Source: Lineus longissimus
Lineage: Eukaryota > Nemertea > Pilidiophora > Heteronemertea > Lineidae
Length of the DNA: 64,000 nucleotides
Assembly (NCBI RefSeq): GCF_910592395.1
Contig: NC_088322.1
Coordinates: forward strand, 870,001 to 934,000
Direction of reading: 5' to 3'
Positions 59,745 to 64,000 of the stretch are shown here, in pieces. The translations under genes were made by a program, and so were the position numbers. The notes under the pieces are model-generated. The model worked only from the letters and a program-made list of their open reading frames with translations. It was not told the DNA's origin and searched no databases. Position 1 is the first letter of the stretch. Every line of letters starts with the position of its first letter.

Positions 59745-60075
59745 CTTTTAGACCTCTCCAACGATTTTTATACCGTGGATCAAAACGAACTCCTCATCAC
59801 TAGGATGAGAGACCTACTCGAGATAAAGGGCACTGCATTAGGAGTGGTTTAAATCATATCTGTCGGGACGCTACCGATACGTTACTATTTGGGGAACAAT
59901 GTCTGCTGCTGTCCAACTCGTGTATGGAGTATGTAGGGCTCAGTTCCTGGGTCGCTCTTCCTACCACGTGGGCATCTTATCAGTGCTAATTTTATGGGAC
60001 GATATGGTTTTGCTGACGACAACCAGAGTCTTTCAAATAAAACAAAACTTTTCAGGAAGTACTACTAAGTACAGA
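59745..60075 (+). pseudogene. CR1/Rex-like LINE reverse transcriptase remnant
   Basis: Plus strand LDLSNDFYTVDQNELL, IKGTALGVV, then a GSVPGSLFLP-like box and YGFADDNQS, in the order of LINE RT motifs A to C (LDLS.AFDTVDH, GV.QGS.LGPLLF, YADD). In-frame stops and frame changes throughout. Opposite in strand to the 59.1-kb remnant. Confidence 0.6.
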
Positions 60076-60747
60076 TGGGAGGGCGCACTTGAACAGGCCT
60101 CTTTTGCCTGGAGAGTTGATTGATTGATTCCCTCCAGGTCGCCAGTGTGTAGCGGTTATTTCAATATAGGGGACACTCTCTGTTACGTGACTGAAGGGAA
60201 GAGAATGGTGGTACAACAATTGTATTAATTGATTGGTTGAAATTCAATATCGTACATTACATGTATGATTCAAAATAGCATTATCAACATGAGTAGAAAG
60301 GTTGAATAGCCCATTGGAGTTTTCCCCAGTTGCCCTATGGACAGTGAGGCAAGGATGCCCGAACAACGGGTCGTCGGCCGAACGAGCTATTTTGCCCGTC
60401 ACGCCAGCCAATTCGCCTATCGCCTATCGTCTAACGCCCATTTTGGGTTCCTGACCGCACTCCGGCTTCCCCTGTCGTTTCTAAATATGGATTTACACAA
60501 AAATCGGCCAACCGCTCATGCCCTTGTAAAATATAGTGATGATTTCCCATTTCGATATGTCTATTGGTGAGGTCACAGCTGGGCAGTCGACGAGATATCA
60601 CCCATTTATTACGCATAGAAAATGGGGCAAAAATTAAAGGACCATTGGTATTATTAAGGGCAATATCTCCCAGCTGTCGGCTGCCCAGTCACCTCTTATT
60701 CATCTGGAGGTTTCCATCAACAAATTGCGCCAAAAAAAGAAATGAAA
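60076..60747. other. Intergenic, no feature seen
   Basis: Short unrecognised frames only. GCTGGGCAG/CTGCCCAG and neighbouring words near 60580 and 60680 form a local inverted pair. Confidence 0.35.
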
Positions 60748-61915
60748 TGGTCCAGGGACCATGTGCTCACCTGTGTCAAAGGGAGGCTATGGGGTCAGTG
60801 ATTCTGACATTGGTAAAGCTGTATATATCATTTTATGGTCAGACCAGCAATTGTCATTGACCCCGGTATGGTCCACATGATGTGCATTTGTAAATACAAG
60901 GTCTAATTTGGTGTGGTAATCAGTTGTTTCTTCAGTGACTGTTTGCTTCATGTTATATTCCTGGAGAAAGAATTTTTTCAAGTTTGGCATTGAAATTTTC
61001 ACCTCCCACTATTGAATTCATGTTGATGTCACCAAGAATGACATATGTTTCAGTCGGCTGGTATGAACGGAGGCAGGTGGTGTTGGCCTCCTATTGGCCA
61101 AACTGTGAATTGTATTACGCCAAGATTCGGTCTCTGAGTAGGGGTCACCCAGGGGTACATTTGTACCAAGTTTGAGATCTCTGGCTATAGTGGTTACAAA
61201 ACGTGCCACCACCGACTAACGGCGTTGCTGCGCATGCCGACAAACTTTAACCTCTGTGACCTTCAAAAGTAGATCAAATCAAAAACCCGGAGGATATGTG
61301 ATGTCCCATTGGTAGAAGTATCTACCATATTTTTTCCAAATTTTTCGGACCGGTAATAAGGGAGAAAACACAATTTTCCATTTTTGACCTCTGGCCCCCT
61401 GGTGGCAAAACCGTGTATCATATGAGGCCAGGATTCGGTCTCTAATTAGCGGTCACCTAAGGGTACATGTGTACCAAGTTAGAGTTCAAAAGCTTGAGCG
61501 GTTACAAACCGTGCCACCACCGACTAACGGCGTTGCTGCCGATAAACTTTGACCTCTGTGACCTTCAAAAGTAGGTCAAATCAAAAACCCGGAAGATATG
61601 CGATGTCCCATTGATAGAAGTACCTACCACATTTACTTCAAATTTTTCGGACCGGTAATAAGGGAGAAAACACAATTTTTCAATGTTTGACCTCTGGCCC
61701 CCTGGTGGCAAAACCGTGTATCATATGAGGCCAGGATTCAATCTCTGAGTAGCGGTCACCTAGGGGTACATGTGTACCAAGTTAGAGTTCAAAAGCTTCA
61801 GCGGTTACAAAACGTGCCACCCATGTCTAACGGCGACGACGACGGACGACGCCGGACGACGACGGACGACGAAGGACACTGTGTGATGGTAAAGGCTCAC
61901 AGGTGAGCCAAAAAT
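60748..61915. repeat. Dispersed repeat, copy B, with ~305-bp tandem units
   Basis: Begins GGTCCAGGGACCATGTGCTCACC and ends GGTGAGCCAAAAATGG, as copy A does. The part 61090-61830 is a tandem array: GATTC(GG/AA)TCTCT at 61124, 61432 and 61735 (308- and 303-bp spacing), followed by a (GACGAC)-rich tail at 61830-61870. A LINE endonuclease remnant lies in its left part. Confidence 0.75.
60787..61060 (-). pseudogene. LINE endonuclease (EEP) C-terminal remnant
   Basis: Minus strand ILGDINMNS, LEKFFLQEYNMKQ, LDLVFTNAHH and CWSDHKMIYTAL: the GD.N, LDL.FTN and SDH boxes of the APE-type endonuclease of non-LTR retrotransposons. The catalytic D/N and SDH residues are present but the N-terminal half is missing. 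Whether it belongs to the repeat around it is unclear. Confidence 0.7.
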
Positions 61916-62252
61916 GGAAATCTGATTGAATTATCACGTTTCCCATGTTGACTCCGACGAGAGTTAGCTCTCCATGCGTCGATCATTTTCATGTGGAAGG
62001 ATGCACTAGAAAGGCGCTTCTTGGAGCCATGGGTCTACCCTATGGCGTCTTGGAGCAGATATCGATATTTCTTACGTCACACTGATGCTGTATGATAAGA
62101 GTGACGATAATAGAAATGACGTTGCGTCGTAATAGCGGGGCGACGTGAACTCGGACCTCAGCGTGCAATCACATGGCGGGAAAGGTATTACTATCTTAGA
62201 GCTGAAACAAAATTGGAAAAGTATCGAACACGTTTAGAAAAATAGTTTACTG
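61916..62252. other. 5' region of Penelope-like element
   Basis: Minus any clear RT N-terminus. In-frame stops lie just upstream of 62253 (for example within TTTAGAAAAATAG). Confidence 0.4.
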
Positions 62253-63938
62253 ATGAACCTTCATACCTGGAAGGAAATTAGCAAGAAATGCAAGGACTAT
62301 CTCATTCAGAGAAAACCTCGCACACCACAATTCTACCTCTTACCCAAGATACACAAGGGAGTCCTCTCACCTCCGGGACGACCCATCATGTCAGCAAATG
62401 GATGCCCCACAGAACGAATATCTTCGTTTGTAGACAGCTTCCTGCAACCACTGGTCAAAACAACGAGATCCTTCATCAAGGATACAACACACTTTTTACG
62501 TGTATTACACGACATAGGCCAAATCCCTGACGACGCACTACTGGTGATCATGGACGTCACCTCCCTGTGCACCAACATCCCACATTTAGAAGGGAAAACG
62601 GCTGTGGAACGCATTTTAGCACTCCACCGCGACACCAATACAATACCCACCAACTTCTCACTCGTCCTGCTCCTGGATGCAGTTTTCACTATGAACAACT
62701 TTGAGTTCAATAGGGAAAACTACCTCCAGACCGGAGGTGTTGCCATGGGTACCAAAGTCGCCCCCTCCCTAGCCAACATCTTCATGGCACATTTTGAGGA
62801 GACGCACGTCTACACATACCACCTACAACCCCTCACCTGGGTTAGGTTCATCGATGATGTGTTCCAAATATGGACACACGGCCGCAGGGATCTCTTCATC
62901 CAACATCTCAATGATTGCCACCCGACAATCAAATTCACGGCGGAAATCTCCAGCCAGTCAGTGAATTTTCTAGACACAGTAGTCAGCATCAATGAAGACC
63001 GTAATATCATTACGTCCCTATACTGCAAACCTACTGACGCGCACAACTACCTGCTGTTCTCCTCAGAACACCCGAGACATTGCCTCAAAAGCACACCTTA
63101 CAGTCAATTTCTCAGGATCCGCCGGATCTGTAGCCTGGACACAGATTTCGAGGAAAATGCCGTCATGATCGGCCGCCACTTCATGCGACGTGGCTACCCT
63201 TCATCGCTTGCAGAGACAGCCCTCATCCGGGCCTACCGCACCTCTAGATCTGATCTTCTCAGAGATGAGGCCCAACTGGACACGGACGATCAACCAGGGA
63301 CGACTGAGGACAATTTCTTCCTCATATCGACCTTTATCCCGGGCTTCCAAGCACTACAGCGCATTGTTAGCCACAACTGGCCCGTGCTCCTGAAATCCAT
63401 TGCAACACGTCAGCTACATGACTCTCGCATCACATTTGGCCACAGAAAACCTCCCAATCTCCGGGATCTTCTGGTCAGAGCCAAATTCACCGACACCGCA
63501 ACACAATCAGGGGGACCTACAATCCCCACTGCCGGCGCAACCCGTTTGCCTCCGGGTTCCCGCAACGCGTGCCCAAGAGCCAATACCTCCTATCGTTACT
63601 GCCCTAAACTCAACCTGACGGGAAGGATCGGCAGCACAACTACCACGCGCTCATACACGGCCATGAAGCACATCACATGCAAAAGCAGTAACCTCATTTA
63701 CTGCATCACATGCAAAAGATGCAACCAACAATACGTTGGTCAAAGCAAGCTCCGCCTCATGGACAGATTTGTAAAACACTTTTACAATATCTCCAAGGGC
63801 AACAAAGATGACACCATCGGCCTTCACTTCACCAGCCATAACCACGCAGGTATTGAAGATGTGTCCATATCAATCCTGTCCTTCATCCACATCCACCCAG
63901 AATCGCCCCAAAGTGCTGTACTCAGGTATGGGCCGTGA
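62253..63938 (+). CDS. Penelope-like RT with GIY-YIG endonuclease
   Basis: 561 aa. Reverse transcriptase landmarks: FYLLPKIHK (27-35), GRPIMS, IMDVTSLCTNIPH (D101), GGVAMGTKVAPSLANIFM (161-178), VRFIDDVFQIW (D201, D202) and NFLDTVV. The C-terminus (about 485-545) has NLIYCITCKRCNQQYVGQS and a following basic helix, the start of a GIY-YIG nuclease. This pairing is typical of Penelope-like elements. The family's N-terminal RT segment is missing and the nuclease ends early at LRYGP, so both ends look clipped. TSLCTN replaces the usual SLYTN. The frame is otherwise uninterrupted, which suggests a young copy. Confidence 0.88.
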   Translation: MNLHTWKEISKKCKDYLIQRKPRTPQFYLLPKIHKGVLSPPGRPIMSANGCPTERISSFVDSFLQPLVKTTRSFIKDTTHFLRVLHDIGQIPDDALLVIMDVTSLCTNIPHLEGKTAVERILALHRDTNTIPTNFSLVLLLDAVFTMNNFEFNRENYLQTGGVAMGTKVAPSLANIFMAHFEETHVYTYHLQPLTWVRFIDDVFQIWTHGRRDLFIQHLNDCHPTIKFTAEISSQSVNFLDTVVSINEDRNIITSLYCKPTDAHNYLLFSSEHPRHCLKSTPYSQFLRIRRICSLDTDFEENAVMIGRHFMRRGYPSSLAETALIRAYRTSRSDLLRDEAQLDTDDQPGTTEDNFFLISTFIPGFQALQRIVSHNWPVLLKSIATRQLHDSRITFGHRKPPNLRDLLVRAKFTDTATQSGGPTIPTAGATRLPPGSRNACPRANTSYRYCPKLNLTGRIGSTTTTRSYTAMKHITCKSSNLIYCITCKRCNQQYVGQSKLRLMDRFVKHFYNISKGNKDDTIGLHFTSHNHAGIEDVSISILSFIHIHPESPQSAVLRYGP

Positions 63939-64000
63939 AAACCGCAAAAAATCTGTACATGTTTTTGTAAGCGGTCGTCGCTCGCGCAAACTTGTCTTGC
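63939..64000. other. Window end
   Basis: Too short to interpret. It may hold the tail of the Penelope-like element. Confidence 0.3.

Overview
This is animal nuclear DNA, not bacterial or organellar. Coding is sparse and often intron-broken, and most recognisable genes belong to transposable elements of metazoan type: Maverick/Polinton, Ginger-type integrase element, THAP elements, pogo/Tigger, BEL/Pao, CR1-like LINE and Penelope-like. Diverged repeats, a satellite array and frequent AGGCCT-type words fit a marine invertebrate. The phylum cannot be fixed from the sequence. I found no convincing host gene.

The centrepiece is an 18,577-bp Maverick/Polinton-type virus-like transposon at 33984-52560. 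It has 199-bp terminal inverted repeats differing at one base, and a perfect 6-bp target duplication CACGGT (33978-33983 and 52561-52566), so it inserted recently. It carries sixteen genes. The plus-strand left arm has the major capsid protein, a small hydrophobic protein, a penton-like minor capsid gene broken by one in-frame stop, a two-membrane-segment protein, a chromodomain integrase, an HNH protein, a small proline-rich protein and a membrane protein; the packaging ATPase lies among them on minus. The right part has protein-primed DNA polymerase B (minus), a second minor-capsid-like protein (plus), and five minus-strand genes for structural, membrane and zinc-ribbon proteins. Together these supply genome replication, integration, and capsid assembly and packaging. 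No adenain-type protease was recognised.

Two features of this element stand out. About thirty 10- or 11-bp mini-hairpins (four stem classes that differ by paired base changes) are scattered through it, usually in pairs, at gene 3' ends and inside reading frames. Ten of the sixteen genes also start exactly at a TAAATG motif, like poxvirus late promoters, while the other six have an AAATA-type box a few bases upstream.

Layout left to right. 1-8.3 kb: dispersed repeats, a tRNA-like SINE head, a minor-capsid relic of another Polinton and a small 4-bp-TSD element. 8.3-19 kb: a BEL/Pao relic split by a 6.9-kb Ginger-like integrase/OTU element (itself carrying a THAP element) and by a Tigger-like element. 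19.5-25.1 kb: further Polinton relics (PolB N-terminus; two right-end genes) with three nested insertions. 26.4-28.9 kb: a broken pogo-like gene with a foldback insertion. 30.6-33.3 kb: a THAP element. 34-52.6 kb: the intact Polinton. 53-56.3 kb: an inverted-repeat unit, an 81-bp satellite with trimer higher-order structure and a 229-bp duplication. 56.5-58.1 kb: a second pogo-like gene. 59-61.9 kb: LINE fragments and a tandem dispersed repeat. 62.25-63.94 kb: a Penelope-like RT/GIY-YIG reading frame.
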